The position numbers were made by a program, and so were the translations under genes. Below are positions 12,498-21,203 of a DNA stretch of 64,000 nucleotides, in pieces. The stretch is from the NCBI RefSeq assembly GCF_026015985.1, contig NZ_CP110389.1, forward strand, positions 4,000,001 to 4,064,000. The letters are read 5' to 3'. This stretch comes from Rhodopseudomonas sp. P2A-2r (GTDB lineage: Bacteria; Pseudomonadota; Alphaproteobacteria; Rhizobiales; Xanthobacteraceae). The stretch's first letter is position 1, and each line of letters begins with the position of its first letter. Below the pieces are notes generated by a model. That model did not search any database and had not been told where the DNA came from. It saw only the letters and a list, made by a program, of their open reading frames with translations.

Positions 12498-12917
12498 ATG
12501 GCTTTCAGCGTCGCCGATATTTCAAAGGTCCAGGCGTTCCGCATTTCGCCTGGCGACACCAACTATTTCGCCATGCTGTTCGATCGCGACACCGACAAGA
12601 TCGACAACATCTTCGTCATCGAGATCTTCCAGCCCGGCGGCGCGACGCCACCCAACGAACACGCCGCGGCCCATGAGTTCTTTCATGTGCTGCACGGCGA
12701 AGGCATCGCCCGCTGCGACGGCAAGACGCTGCCGATCAAGAAGGGCGACTCGCTGCTGCTGCATCCCGGCTCCGAACACGTCATCGAGAACACCGGCACC
12801 GACAAGCTCTACACGCTGACGGTGATGACCCCGAACGAGGGCTTTGCCGAGCTGATCCGCGGCGGCGAGCGCGTCGAACTCGACGCCGACGACATCCGCA
12901 TCCTGCAAGGCCTGTAA
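12498..12917 (+). CDS. Cupin-domain protein
   Basis: Single-domain cupin of 139 residues. Cupin motif 1 is EHAAAHEFFHVLHGEGIARC, with His and Glu metal ligands, and motif 2 is GDSLLLHPGSEHVIENTGTD. It is likely a small metal-binding isomerase, dioxygenase or sensor protein. It lies between the creatininase-family gene (15-base gap) and the Rieske oxygenase gene (28-base gap), in the same orientation, consistent with one operon. No more specific function can be read. Confidence 0.88.
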   Translation: MAFSVADISKVQAFRISPGDTNYFAMLFDRDTDKIDNIFVIEIFQPGGATPPNEHAAAHEFFHVLHGEGIARCDGKTLPIKKGDSLLLHPGSEHVIENTGTDKLYTLTVMTPNEGFAELIRGGERVELDADDIRILQGL

Positions 12918-12945
12918 CGCACCACCGCCGTTTTCGGAGATTGCC

Positions 12946-13971
12946 ATGCTGAACACCAAGCAACCCGTCCTGCGCAAATTCTGGTACGCGACCGTGCCGC
13001 TGGCCGATCTCGCAGATGGCCCGAAACCCTTCACCCTGCTCGGCGAGCCGATCGTGCTGTTCCTCGACGGCAATGGCGAACCCGCCGCGCTGGAAGACCG
13101 CTGCTGCCACCGGACGGCAAAACTCTCGAAAGGCTGGTGCCGCGACGGCAATATCGTCTGCGGCTATCACGGTTGGGAATACGATCGCGACGGCAAGCTG
13201 GTGATGATCCCACAATTCCCGTTCGAGCAGCCGATCCCTGAGGCCAAGGCGCGCGCGTTCCGCAGCACCACGCGCTACGGCTATGTCTGGGTGGCGCTGG
13301 ACGAGCCGCTCGGCGACATCCCTGACATTCCCGAGGATCGCGATGCCGGCTATCGCCGCATCCCGCAGTTCTACAGCAAATGGAAAACCTCGGCGCTGCG
13401 GCTGATGGAGAACTCGTTCGACAACGCGCATTTCGCCTTCGTGCACAAGAACACCTTCGGCGATATCGACCAGCCGCGCCCCGAAAAGTACGAGATCGTC
13501 GAGACCGATTACGGCTTCGAGGCCGAGACCATCGTCACCGTGCGCAACCCGCCCAACGCCGCGCGCATCACCGGCTCGACCGAGCCGACGACCAAGCGTC
13601 ACATGCGCAACAAATGGTTCATGCCGTTCTGCCGCCGCCTCGACATGGAATATCCCTCCGGCGTGCGCCATCTGATCTTCAACTGCGCCACGCCGATTTC
13701 CGACGGCGAGATCCAGGTGGTGCAGATCCTGTTCCGCAACGACACCGAAGCAGACTGTCCGGCGCAGGAGCTGATCGACTGGGACGCCGCGATCATCGCC
13801 GAAGATCAGGACATCCTGGAGTCCACCGACCCCGACGCCATTGTCGACATGGGCCGCAAGATCGAGAAGCACATGCCGTCGGACCGCCCGGGCATGATCA
13901 TGCGCAAGCGGCTGCTGGAATTGTTGAAGGCCCACGGCGAGGTGGAGCGGCCGAAGTTCGAGAATGCGTAA
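12946..13971 (+). CDS. Rieske [2Fe-2S] aromatic-ring oxygenase, alpha-subunit type
   Basis: Rieske non-haem iron oxygenase of 341 residues, size of the VanA / phenoxybenzoate / oxidative demethylase group rather than the larger dihydroxylating dioxygenases. The Rieske ligands are in DRCCHRTAKLSKGWC (C-x-H) and GNIVCGYHGWEYD (C-x2-H). The mononuclear iron site is in LMENSFDNAHFAFVHKN (the D-x2-H-x4-H pattern). A reductase/ferredoxin partner is absent from the window. The three-gene order creatininase-cupin-Rieske next to pcaHG suggests feeding into protocatechuate or related ring cleavage; the real substrate is unknown. Confidence 0.9.
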   Translation: MLNTKQPVLRKFWYATVPLADLADGPKPFTLLGEPIVLFLDGNGEPAALEDRCCHRTAKLSKGWCRDGNIVCGYHGWEYDRDGKLVMIPQFPFEQPIPEAKARAFRSTTRYGYVWVALDEPLGDIPDIPEDRDAGYRRIPQFYSKWKTSALRLMENSFDNAHFAFVHKNTFGDIDQPRPEKYEIVETDYGFEAETIVTVRNPPNAARITGSTEPTTKRHMRNKWFMPFCRRLDMEYPSGVRHLIFNCATPISDGEIQVVQILFRNDTEADCPAQELIDWDAAIIAEDQDILESTDPDAIVDMGRKIEKHMPSDRPGMIMRKRLLELLKAHGEVERPKFENA

Positions 13972-13989
13972 GGCAAAGCGCGTGAGTTA

Positions 13990-14152
13990 CGTGTCCCGGA
14001 CGCGCTGAGATGCGCCTCCGCAGGAGGCGTAGTGCACTGCAGATCCGGGACCATCACGAACGCCTGCGCGGGATACGGTCCCGTATCTGCGGAGCGGCAT
14101 GTCGGCGATGCAAGAGCATCGCCTTGGAATGCCGCACCGCGTCCGGGACACG
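13990..14152. repeat. 163-bp dispersed element with perfect 15-bp terminal inverted repeats
   Basis: CGTGTCCCGGACGCG (13990-14004) is exactly reverse-complementary to CGCGTCCGGGACACG (14138-14152). Inside is a half unit ending in agatccgggacc near 14052. A second, shorter copy of that half unit is at 28439-28512. It looks like a non-coding REP/MITE-like repeat of this bacterial group. Confidence 0.75.
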
Positions 14153-14156
14153 TGCC

Positions 14157-14225
14157 TTACTCCAGCCGATCGCCATCGCGGAGCGTTGGAAACAGTTTTA
14201 TCCACAGCAACGCCACGGCGACGGC
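14157..14225 (-). pseudogene. 3' remnant of an EntS-like MFS transporter gene
   Basis: On the minus strand this 69-base stretch reads AVALLWIKLFPTLRDGDRLE and a TAA stop, almost the same as the C-terminus VALLWMKLFPTLRDVERLE of the MFS gene ending at 18162. Upstream of about 14225 the similarity is lost. It is a decayed fragment of a second copy, placed in front of the TonB receptor gene. The remainder of the gap to 14495 has no gene; GAGGGG lies 5 bases before the receptor ATG, and an imperfect GC-rich hairpin is at about 14446-14470. Confidence 0.7.
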
Positions 14226-14495
14226 GCTTGAACGGCTGTGATCGTCTCGGGCCGTGTTGAAACGCGGCAACGGGCCCGCATCGAGATCGCATCGTCAGGG
14301 CGATTTACGCGAGCGCCCGACAAACGATGCGCGAAGCCAAAGCGCCAGGACGCACTCTGCCATGCGACAAACTGCAGCAACCCGGATCTCACGTGAGACG
14401 GAAAGACTGGAGGTATTCTAGGAGCGCTTTTCGAGCCCCTCGGTTAGAGGACCGCCTGCGGCGGATTCTCTGCCCGTGAATATGCGAGGGGCTGG

Positions 14496-16772
14496 ATGAC
14501 GTTGAATCTGATGCGGGCAACATGCCTGGGAGCTGCAAGCTGTCTTGCACTGTCCGTTGATCTGGCGAGTCCGGTGCGCGCCCAATCTGTCCTCCCGGCG
14601 GTGACTGTTGATTCTCCCACGCGCCCAAGCGCACGTCGTATCGCCCCGCCGGCACGGCGCACAGCGGCCGTTCGCGCCGCCGCACGCCGTGCACCTTCGC
14701 CCCTGCGCCAGGTCGCGCCTGTGCCTTACGTCATACCGGCAACGGGCAACCTCGGCGCCATCCCGCCATCCTACGCCGGCGGTCAGGTGGCGACCGGCGG
14801 CCAGGTGGGCCTGCTCGGCAATCGCAGCGTCATGAATACGCCCTTCAACCTCACCAGCTATACCCGCGAGCTGGTCGAGAACAATCAAGCACGTACGCTT
14901 CCGGACGTACTGGTCAGCGATCCATCGGTCGGCTCTGCGCTACCGCGCAACATCGGCCGCGAACAGCCGATGATCCGCGGCTTCCTGCTCGGCAATACCA
15001 GCGTCGGCTTCAACGGCTATTTCGGCCTGATCGGCAATCATAACTTCAACGTGCTCGATGCCGTCGAGCGGGTCGAAGTGATCAAGGGGCTCAACGGCCT
15101 GCTCAACGGCCAGTCGCCGGACGATTCCATAGGCGGCGCGATCAATCTGATCCTGAAGCGGGCCCGCAACGAGCCGACCGCCGAGTTGACCACGTCGTTC
15201 GCCTCGCGCGGTCAGGGCGGCGCCCACCTCGATGTCGGCCAGCGCTATGGCGAGCACAAGGAATTCGGCATCCGTTACAACGGCACCTATCGCGACGGTG
15301 CCACCGAGGTCGACAATCAAAGCCTGCAACTGAATTCGCATGCTCTCGCCCTCGACTATCGCGGCGAGCGCGTACGCGTCTCGGCAGATATACTCTACGA
15401 TGATTCACGCGCCGACGGACTGAGTGCGCGCAATACGCTCAACAACTCGCTCATGCGCGTGCCCGGTGCCCCGAATGGCACCAATTTCTGGAATCCAATC
15501 TGGACCGGCATCTCGGGCTGGAATGGCACGGCCCTGTTGCAGGCCGAGGTGGACGTCACCGACTGGCTCACCGTCTATGGCGGTGGCGGATATTTCGAGA
15601 ACTCGATCACCAGCCGCATCTCCAATCCGACCATCGCCAATGCGTTCGGCGATACCACGGCAACGCCGTTCTCCAGCCTGCAGGAGCGGAAAAACCACAC
15701 CGAACAGGCAGGCTTCCGCATCGCGGTCGATACAGGACCAATTCATCACGACATCAACTTCAACACTTCGCTGTGGACCGGCGAGATCGCCAACTCGCGC
15801 ACGACCGGTACGCCGGTCACGTCAAACATCTACACTCCACGCCCCGCCACCTACCAGGCGCAGTCGCTGCCGGCCGCGACCAAGTCCAATCTCAACTCGC
15901 TCAACAGTTACGGCGTCGCCGACACCATCTCGGCGTGGAACAATCGCGTTCAGTTCACGGTCGGCGTGCGCCGACAGGAAGTCGAGGCCGCGACCTTCGA
16001 CCAGGTGACGGGCGCCTCGACCGGCAGCTACGCGGCGGGCACCTGGAGTCCGGCCTACGCGCTGGTCGTCAAGCCGCTGGAAAACGTATCCGTCTACGCC
16101 AATCAGATCGAAGGCCTCCAACAGGGCACCATCGTCGACAACACGTTCCAGAACCAAGGCCAGATCTTCCCCTCCTACAAGTCGCTGCAGCGCGAGGTGG
16201 GCGTCAAGGTGGATTGGGGCCGCTTCACCACCACACTCGCAGCCTATGATATCGCCCAACCGGCGCAGATCTCGCTGCCGGGGACGCCGCTGCCGACTTT
16301 CTCGATCGACGGCGAGAACCGCAACCGCGGCGTCGAGATCAACACGTTCGGCGAACTCACGGCGGGCTGGCGCCTGCTGGGCGGCGCCTCGTTCATGGAT
16401 GCGCGCCAGAGCAAGACGCAGAACGGCATCAACGACGGCAAACGCTCGATCGGCATTCCCGACGTGCAGGTCAGCCTCGGCACCGAATGGGATACACCCT
16501 TCGTGACCGGCCTGACCTTGACCGGCCGCGCCATCCATTTTGGCGATGCGTATCCGGACGCTGCGAACAAGTTCGTCATTCCGGCGTGGACGCGCTTTGA
16601 CCTTGGCGCACGCTACAGTTTCGCCTCGCCGTGGAATGGCAAGCCGATCACGATCCGCTTCGCCGTCGAGAATGTCGCCGATAACAACTATTGGATGACC
16701 AGTGGGGCCGAAAGGCAGATCTATCTCGGCGCGCCGCGCACCTATCTCGCCTCCACGACATTCCGCTTCTGA
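14496..16772 (+). CDS. TonB-dependent siderophore receptor
   Basis: Outer-membrane gated channel for ferric siderophores, 758 residues. Residues 1-29 are a signal peptide (MRATCLGAASCLALSVDLAS region, cleaved near RAQ). A basic Pro/Ala-rich linker follows, then the plug domain (TPFNLTSYTRELVENNQART, RGFLLGNTSVGFNGYFGL, VERVEVIKGLNGLLNGQSPD), and a 22-strand type barrel ending in the aromatic LASTTFRF. The SPDDSIGGAINL segment matches the siderophore receptor family. No N-terminal signalling (STN) domain is evident. It is followed by a PepSY membrane protein and an EntS-like exporter, making a small iron-acquisition island. I saw no convincing Fur or Irr box upstream. Confidence 0.92.
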   Translation: MTLNLMRATCLGAASCLALSVDLASPVRAQSVLPAVTVDSPTRPSARRIAPPARRTAAVRAAARRAPSPLRQVAPVPYVIPATGNLGAIPPSYAGGQVATGGQVGLLGNRSVMNTPFNLTSYTRELVENNQARTLPDVLVSDPSVGSALPRNIGREQPMIRGFLLGNTSVGFNGYFGLIGNHNFNVLDAVERVEVIKGLNGLLNGQSPDDSIGGAINLILKRARNEPTAELTTSFASRGQGGAHLDVGQRYGEHKEFGIRYNGTYRDGATEVDNQSLQLNSHALALDYRGERVRVSADILYDDSRADGLSARNTLNNSLMRVPGAPNGTNFWNPIWTGISGWNGTALLQAEVDVTDWLTVYGGGGYFENSITSRISNPTIANAFGDTTATPFSSLQERKNHTEQAGFRIAVDTGPIHHDINFNTSLWTGEIANSRTTGTPVTSNIYTPRPATYQAQSLPAATKSNLNSLNSYGVADTISAWNNRVQFTVGVRRQEVEAATFDQVTGASTGSYAAGTWSPAYALVVKPLENVSVYANQIEGLQQGTIVDNTFQNQGQIFPSYKSLQREVGVKVDWGRFTTTLAAYDIAQPAQISLPGTPLPTFSIDGENRNRGVEINTFGELTAGWRLLGGASFMDARQSKTQNGINDGKRSIGIPDVQVSLGTEWDTPFVTGLTLTGRAIHFGDAYPDAANKFVIPAWTRFDLGARYSFASPWNGKPITIRFAVENVADNNYWMTSGAERQIYLGAPRTYLASTTFRF

Positions 16773-16860
16773 CCCGAGATGTCTTGACGGTGAACATGAT
16801 GACGCACGCCGACGGGACCGGGACTGGAATGGGGCTCGTCCCGCCGGAGCATCGCCGCAC

Positions 16861-18110
16861 GTGATCCGGTTTTCGACGTTCATCCATAAATGGACGGGCC
16901 TGCTCTCGGCCATCTTCCTGATCGTCGCGGGCATCACCGGCAGCCTGCTCGCCTTCGAGGACGAGCTCGAGGCTCTGGTCAATCCCGCGCAATACGTCGT
17001 CCGCGCGCCCCTCGACGAACGTGGCCGGCCTGCCGCGATGCTGGATCCGTTCGAACTGGTTGCGCGGGCAGAACGGGCACTACCCGGCTATCGGCTCATT
17101 GGCTTGCCGCTGCTGCGGCAGCCGGATCGCTCCGTGAAAGTCAATCTGGATCGACGCGACCCCGCTTTGACCGAGGCCGATCAGGCGTTCTTCGATCCCT
17201 ATGACGGCCGCCTGCTGGGCATCCGAAAATGGGGCGCGAGCCCATTCGACAGCACCACCGTCATCGGCTTTGTCTATCGCCTGCATTACGCGCTGGCGCT
17301 GCCGGAGCCGTGGGGCAAGACCTTCTTCGGCGTCGTCGCGCTGCTCTGGACCTTGAACTGCATGGTCGGCATCGTCGCCACGTGTCCGCGCACCGCGCCG
17401 TTCCTGCGGCGCTGGCTGCCGGCCTGGATGATCAAGCGCAACGCCAGCACCTATCGCCTGCACTTCAACATTCATCGCGCGACGGGCCTGTGGCTGTGGG
17501 GGTGATGTTCCTGTTCGCCTGGTCGAGCGTGATGCTCAACCTGCGCTCTGAAGTCTACACGCCCGTGATGTCCAGCTTTCTCGACTTCAAGAAGCAGCCG
17601 CAACGTCCGCCGAAAACGCCCGACAGACCGATACTCGCCTGGCGCGATGCTTATGGCATCGCGGTCGCGACAATGGACGAGGTGGCCCGCACACAGGGCT
17701 TCACCGTCAACTTTCCGAGCCACCTGTTTTATAATCGTCAGTTCGACGCGTTCATCTATTACGCCAACACATCGCGCGACGTGACGCGGGAACGCGGGCA
17801 GACCGGCGTGTTCATCGACGCACGCAGCGGCGCCTTGCTGGCGACGCGCATTCCGACAGGCGAGTATTCCGGCGACACGGTCAGCCGCTGGCTGCAATCG
17901 CTGCACATGGCAAAGGTGTGGGGCCTGCCCTACCGGATCTTCGTCGCGGTCATCGGCCTCGCGCTGGCGATCAGTGCCTATACCGGGCTCTATATTTGGT
18001 GGAAGAAACGCTGCATCCGACGAGCAAGGGAAGCGAAGAGGTCGTCGCCGGGTGCAGGCGCCAAGATGTCGGGCGAAGGGGAAAACGCAGCCGCACAACG
18101 CAGCGCATGA
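16861..18110 (+). pseudogene. PepSY-associated membrane protein, frameshifted
   Basis: Four-helix PepSY-TM protein often encoded beside TonB siderophore receptors and thought to act as a ferric-siderophore reductase in the inner membrane. It starts at GTG 16861 (IRFSTFIHKWTGLLSAIFLI) and runs to a premature TGA at 17503-17505. The rest continues in another frame (GVMFLFAWSSVMLNLRSEVY) to 18110. One missing G in the G5 run at 17498-17502 explains the break; adding it gives a 416-residue protein with the last helix at IFVAVIGLALAISAYTGLYI. A 22-codon ORF (16796-16864) overlaps the GTG by a GTGA. The break may be a sequence error or a genuine mutation. Confidence 0.85.
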
Positions 18111-18161
18111 ACTGGTCCCGATGATGGGAGCTGCCTCTCCCATCCCGTCGCCGGGCTTGCC

Positions 18162-19405
18162 CTACTCCAGCCGCTCCACGTCGCGGAGCGTCGGAAACAG
18201 CTTCATCCAAAGCAGCGCCACCGCCACGGTGCCGATGCCGCCGAGCAAGGCTGCGGGCATGGTGCCGAACAATGCCGCGGTGACGCCACTTTCGAACTGG
18301 CCGAGCTGGTTGGAGGCGTTGATGAACAGGAAATTGACCGCGCCGACCCGGCCGCGCATGTCGTCCGGCGTGGCGAGCTGCACCAACGAGATGCGGATCA
18401 CCACGCTGACCGTATCGGCAGCGCCCATGATCAGCAGCGCGATCAGCGACAGCCAGACCAGTTGCGACACGGCGAACACCGCGGTGGCCAGGCCGAACAC
18501 GATCACCGCCTGGAACATGCGCATGCCCACCCGGCGGTTGATGGTCCAGCGCGTCAGAACCACGGTCATCAGCAACGCCCCCACGGCGGGCGCGGCGCGC
18601 AAATGCCGAGGCCCCAGGGGCCGGTCTGCAGGATGTCGCGCGCATAGATCGGCAGCAGCGCAACAGCGCCGCCGAGCAGCACCGCGAACAGGTCGAGCGA
18701 GATGGTGCCGAGGATCGCCGGATTGCGGCGGACAAAGCCGACGCCGGCAAACAGCGCCCGAAAGCTCGGCGGTTCTTTTGCGACGATGGGCCGATCGAGC
18801 CTGATGGCATTGTTCAGCAGCCCGCCGATCACCCAGAACCCAGCCATCAGCGCATATGGCAGCCCCGTCGACAGGGCATAGGCGATGCCGCCCAGCGCCG
18901 GGCCGCAGATCATCGCCAGTTGGCCGGTGCCTGAGGTCAGCGCCGTGGCCTTCTGCAGCGTGCCCGCCGGCACCACGCCGGGCAGCAGCGCCGAACTCGC
19001 CGGACTTTCGAACGCCGTCGCCGCGCCGAACAGGCCGACAGCAACGAAGATCTCCGGCACCGTGATCCAGCCGCCATAGCTGCCCCACGCCAGATACAGC
19101 GCCACCAGCCCCTGCACGATCTGGCAGACCTGCACCACCATGCGGCGATCGTAGCGGTCGGCGGCGTGGCCGCCGGCGAACACCAGCAGCAGCATCGGCA
19201 GGAACTGGACCAGCCCGACCATGCCGAGCTGGAACGCGCTGCCGGTCATGTCATAGACCTGCCAGCCCACTGCGACCGCGGCTATCTGCGAGGAAAACCG
19301 CGAGAAGCAGCGTGACCAGACATAGAACAGATACGGCGCATGACGCAGCAAGACGCCGGAGCCAACCGGTTCGGCCGCATCCGCTGGTTGATCGAGAAGG
19401 GTCAT
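18162..19405 (-). pseudogene. EntS-like MFS exporter, frameshifted
   Basis: Major facilitator of the enterobactin-exporter (EntS/YbdA) type, convergent with the TonB-PepSY genes. The N-terminal part from ATG 19405 reads HAPYLFYVWSRCFSRFSSQI and contains GGHAADRYDRRMVVQ (MFS loop 2-3 motif). The frame breaks at about 18598-18604, within GGCATTTGCGCG on the minus strand, and the C-terminal half (APAVGALLMTVVLTRWTINR to DVERLE) is in another frame. One inserted base restores 414 residues. Its ATG overlaps the stop of the preceding dehydrogenase gene (ATGA), so both are probably one transcript. A remnant of a second copy lies at 14157. Confidence 0.85.
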
Positions 19406-20544
19406 CCCGCCTTGTTCGGATTGATCAGGTACTTCGCGCCGGTCGCACGCTTGTTGTAGGCCTTGAGGATATCGAGCTGCAGCGCCTCCTGCAGCGAGAT
19501 CACCTGCGTGTAGTGGCTGGCGAAGGTGGTCTTCAATTCGGCGGCGACGCGCTCGCGCAGGCGCTGCGCGTCTGCGGCGCCGATCTTCTGCAGGAACGGA
19601 AACAGCAGCCAGCCGCCCATGCTCCAGGCCATGCCGAAGGTCGGCGAAAACTCGATCGGCTTCGACTCCAGCCGGCCGTAGACATAGACCTGCTTGTGGG
19701 TGGTCGAGCCGTAGCGGCTGTAGACCTTCATGGCCTTAACGGCCATGGCCTCCATGGCGGTGAGGATCTGGCCCTGCAGCTTGCCGCCGCCGGTGGCGTC
19801 GAAGGCCAGCGTCGCGCCGGTGGCGATCAGCGCCTCGGTCAGGTCGTCCATAAAGCTCGGCACGGTGGAATCGCAGACGTACTTTGCGCCGATGTCGCGC
19901 AGCAGCTTTTCCTGCTCGGCGCTGCGTACGATATTGACGAGGTCGATACCGTCCTTGAGGCAGATCCGGTTGAGCATCTGGCCGAGATTCGACGCAGCAG
20001 CGGTGTGCACCAGCGCCTTGTGGCCGTCACGGCGCATGGTCTCGACCATGCCGAGCGAGGTCAGCGGATTGACGAAGCACGATGCGCCCTCGGCAGGTGT
20101 GGTGCCTTCCGGCAACGGCAGGCAGTCAGCGGCCTTCATGGTGCGGTACTGCGCATACATGGCGCCGCCGATCATCGCCACGGTCTTGCCGAGCAGCGCC
20201 TGCGCCGCCTCGGACGCGCCGGCCTTGACCACCACGCCGGCGCCTTCGTTGCCCACCGCCATGGATTCATCGAAGCGCCCGGCCATGGCCTTCATGAACT
20301 GCACCGGCACCTTGGCCTTCACGACGGCCTCGTCGCCGCTGCCCGACGCCGTGGCGTTGGCGATGTCGGCGGGGCCGACCAGGAGCCCGATATCCGACGG
20401 ATTGATCGGCGCCGCCTCGACGCGCACCAGCACCTCGTCCGCGCCGGGCTCGGCGATATCGACCCGCTTCAGCGACAATTCATAGTCGCCGGTCCTGGTG
20501 ATCAGGGAGCGCAGCTCAAGTCCGGTGGTGTGATCAATGCTCAT
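19402..20544 (-). CDS. Zinc-binding-dehydrogenase-like MDR oxidoreductase
   Basis: Medium-chain dehydrogenase/reductase superfamily enzyme, 380 residues from ATG 20544. The GroES-like domain is visible as VLVRVEAAPINPSDIGLLVG and GNEGAGVVVKAG, and the nucleotide domain as ALVHTAAASNLGQMLNRICL (the usual glycine motif is altered to AAASNLG). The structural zinc cysteines are not evident, so this is a quinone-reductase-like member despite the domain name. A longer in-frame reading to 20916 overlaps the next gene and was rejected. It overlaps the MFS gene start by 4 bases. Substrate unknown; acrylyl/enoyl-type reduction is possible. Confidence 0.85.
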   Translation of the reverse strand: MSIDHTTGLELRSLITRTGDYELSLKRVDIAEPGADEVLVRVEAAPINPSDIGLLVGPADIANATASGSGDEAVVKAKVPVQFMKAMAGRFDESMAVGNEGAGVVVKAGASEAAQALLGKTVAMIGGAMYAQYRTMKAADCLPLPEGTTPAEGASCFVNPLTSLGMVETMRRDGHKALVHTAAASNLGQMLNRICLKDGIDLVNIVRSAEQEKLLRDIGAKYVCDSTVPSFMDDLTEALIATGATLAFDATGGGKLQGQILTAMEAMAVKAMKVYSRYGSTTHKQVYVYGRLESKPIEFSPTFGMAWSMGGWLLFPFLQKIGAADAQRLRERVAAELKTTFASHYTQVISLQEALQLDILKAYNKRATGAKYLINPNKAG

Positions 20545-20597
20545 GTGGCCCTGCCCGCTTGCTGGATATTTGGAAGAAAAATGAGTTCTGCCCGGCG

Positions 20598-21185
20598 TCA
20601 GTAGATGCCGGGGATGATGCGCTTGGTCTCGCGCATGTAGACGCGATAGTCCTCGCCGAAGGCTTCCGTCAACATCCGCTCCTCGAAGCCGATGCGGGCG
20701 AAGAACAGGATTGCGACGGCCACCAGGCCGCTCAAGGCCGCTACCGCGTTCGGCAGCAGGAACGCCTGCGCCAGCGCCCACAGCCAGAACGAGGCATACA
20801 TGGGATGGCGGATCAGGCGATAGACGCCGGCGCGCACGATCTGGTGCTTTTCGCGAATCTCGAGGCTCGCCGACCATTGCCGGCCGAGGTCCTTGTGCGA
20901 ACGCCGGAACAGCCACAGCGATGCGACATACACCAGCACGCCGATGGCCACGGCGGCATAGTTCAGGTCATAATTCAAAGCGCGCGGCCAGCCGGTGGCG
21001 AGATAGACCACGGGCACGACGAACAGGCCGACCGTGGCGACGCCGAGCAGAATCCGTTCGCGGCTCAAGCCATCGACGCGCACCGTCGCGGCCCGCCGGG
21101 CCCGCCGAGCATAGGGATAGCGGATCACGAACCACGCGACGGTCCCGACCGCCCAGACGATTTCTCCGAGGAGCGAGACGGTCAT
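20598..21185 (-). CDS. Isoprenylcysteine carboxyl methyltransferase-like membrane protein
   Basis: Integral membrane protein of about 195 residues with the C-terminal SAM-binding signature of the ICMT / phospholipid N-methyltransferase family: GVYRLIRHPMYASFWLWALA, then EERMLTEAFGEDYRVYMRET and RIIPGIY. Four to five membrane helices are visible. Bacterial members methylate small acceptors or lipids; the acceptor here is unknown. ATG 21185 was preferred over 21200 because the extra residues (MWRPT) overlap the end of the neighbouring gene region. It lies between the dehydrogenase gene and a lipase-like gene on the same strand. Confidence 0.85.
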   Translation of the reverse strand: MTVSLLGEIVWAVGTVAWFVIRYPYARRARRAATVRVDGLSRERILLGVATVGLFVVPVVYLATGWPRALNYDLNYAAVAIGVLVYVASLWLFRRSHKDLGRQWSASLEIREKHQIVRAGVYRLIRHPMYASFWLWALAQAFLLPNAVAALSGLVAVAILFFARIGFEERMLTEAFGEDYRVYMRETKRIIPGIY

Positions 21186-21203
21186 CGTCGGCCGCCACAA
21201 CGA

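Noticed and set aside
19312..20604. 430-codon plus-strand open frame opposite the zinc-dehydrogenase-like gene
   Set aside because: Antisense shadow of a gene with clear MDR motifs; composition is typical of high-GC shadow frames.
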